Below, piece after piece: positions 63,874-64,000 of a stretch of DNA of 64,000 nt. The notes under the pieces were generated by a model, which saw only the letters and a program-made list of their open reading frames with translations, searched no databases and was not told the origin of the DNA. How positions within the stretch are numbered: position 1 is the first letter of the stretch; every line of letters starts with the position of its first letter. The DNA is from Clostridium sp. CAG:492 (lineage in GTDB: Bacteria > Bacillota > Clostridia > TANB77 > CAG-508): positions 8,882 to 72,881 of the forward strand of contig FR878223.1 in NCBI GenBank assembly GCA_000434335.1, read 5' to 3'. A program made the position numbers and the translations under genes.

Positions 63874-64000
63874 TACAAAGTACTCAGCAAGAGATAAAAC
63901 ATATAAATATAAAAATATTTGATATGTAAATTAGTAAAAAATAGCAAACAAAAATAAACAAAAAACAAGATTACTAATTTATTATTTTTTTACGCCAAAA

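Overview
The window is a chromosomal segment of a very AT-rich, endospore-forming member of the Clostridia, probably uncultured and anaerobic. The evidence is the sporulation set (spoIVA, spoVB, dpaA, spoIIGA-sigE-sigG), the Firmicutes orders hrcA-grpE-dnaK-dnaJ and divIB-DUF881-sbp-ftsA-ftsZ, a CIRCE element, and strong AGGAGG-type ribosome binding sites that often serve TTG starts. Almost all of it is core chromosome; there is no prophage, CRISPR array or intact transposon.

Layout. 1-6130: yraN and rsmA, a sortase, an XRE regulator, an SPFH/NfeD pair and rqcH. 6380-11256: a compact five-gene run of S66 peptidase, a degenerate class I aminoacyl-tRNA-synthetase-like protein, a ROK kinase, a small nucleotidyltransferase and an SPL-like radical SAM enzyme. 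I cannot match this run to a described pathway, and it is the best candidate here for an undescribed system. 11313-15076: priA-def-fmt. 15304-20142: the CIRCE-controlled heat-shock operon. 20309-24106: ppa, a TPR membrane protein, an orphan dpaA, a pilin-like peptide and a second ROK kinase. 24253-31357: spoIVA, a UDP-sugar pyrophosphorylase, a YvlD-like protein, a PflX-like radical SAM protein, a DUF3006/ComEC-type beta-lactamase-fold pair, tRNA-Leu and an unknown coiled-coil protein. 31572-31789: tRNA(CAU) and tRNA-Tyr. 32170-36043: a HAD phosphatase, a probable structured RNA and a self-regulated TetR/YhgE pair. 36189-42657: rplI, dnaB, tilS, a CtkA/HipA-like kinase (where many Firmicutes carry hpt), ftsH and a compositionally odd orphan. 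42877-52617: rpsT, topA, a SWIM/SNF2 helicase, a REP-like inverted repeat, trmFO, ydbC and spoVB. 52923-63530: murA, divIB, three DUF881 genes, sbp, ftsA, ftsZ, spoIIGA, sigE, sigG and ylmC. The window ends in two tandem strong promoters pointing out of it.

How the genes work together. The last third links wall synthesis and division (MurA, DivIB, FtsA, FtsZ) to the early sporulation sigma switch: SpoIIGA processes pro-SigE, and SigG follows. A SigE-type promoter on the minus strand appears to drive spoVB through a leader with a terminator. The heat-shock operon carries its own HrcA control. TilS would be needed if the tRNA(CAU) is the isoleucine tRNA, which its acceptor stem suggests.

Points to check first: a single inserted C breaks ftsZ inside its GTP-binding glycine motif; four hexamers spaced 11 bp lie upstream of the ftsA promoter; two stretches of about 1 kb (dpaA and tilS) switch abruptly from A-ending to T/G-ending codons.
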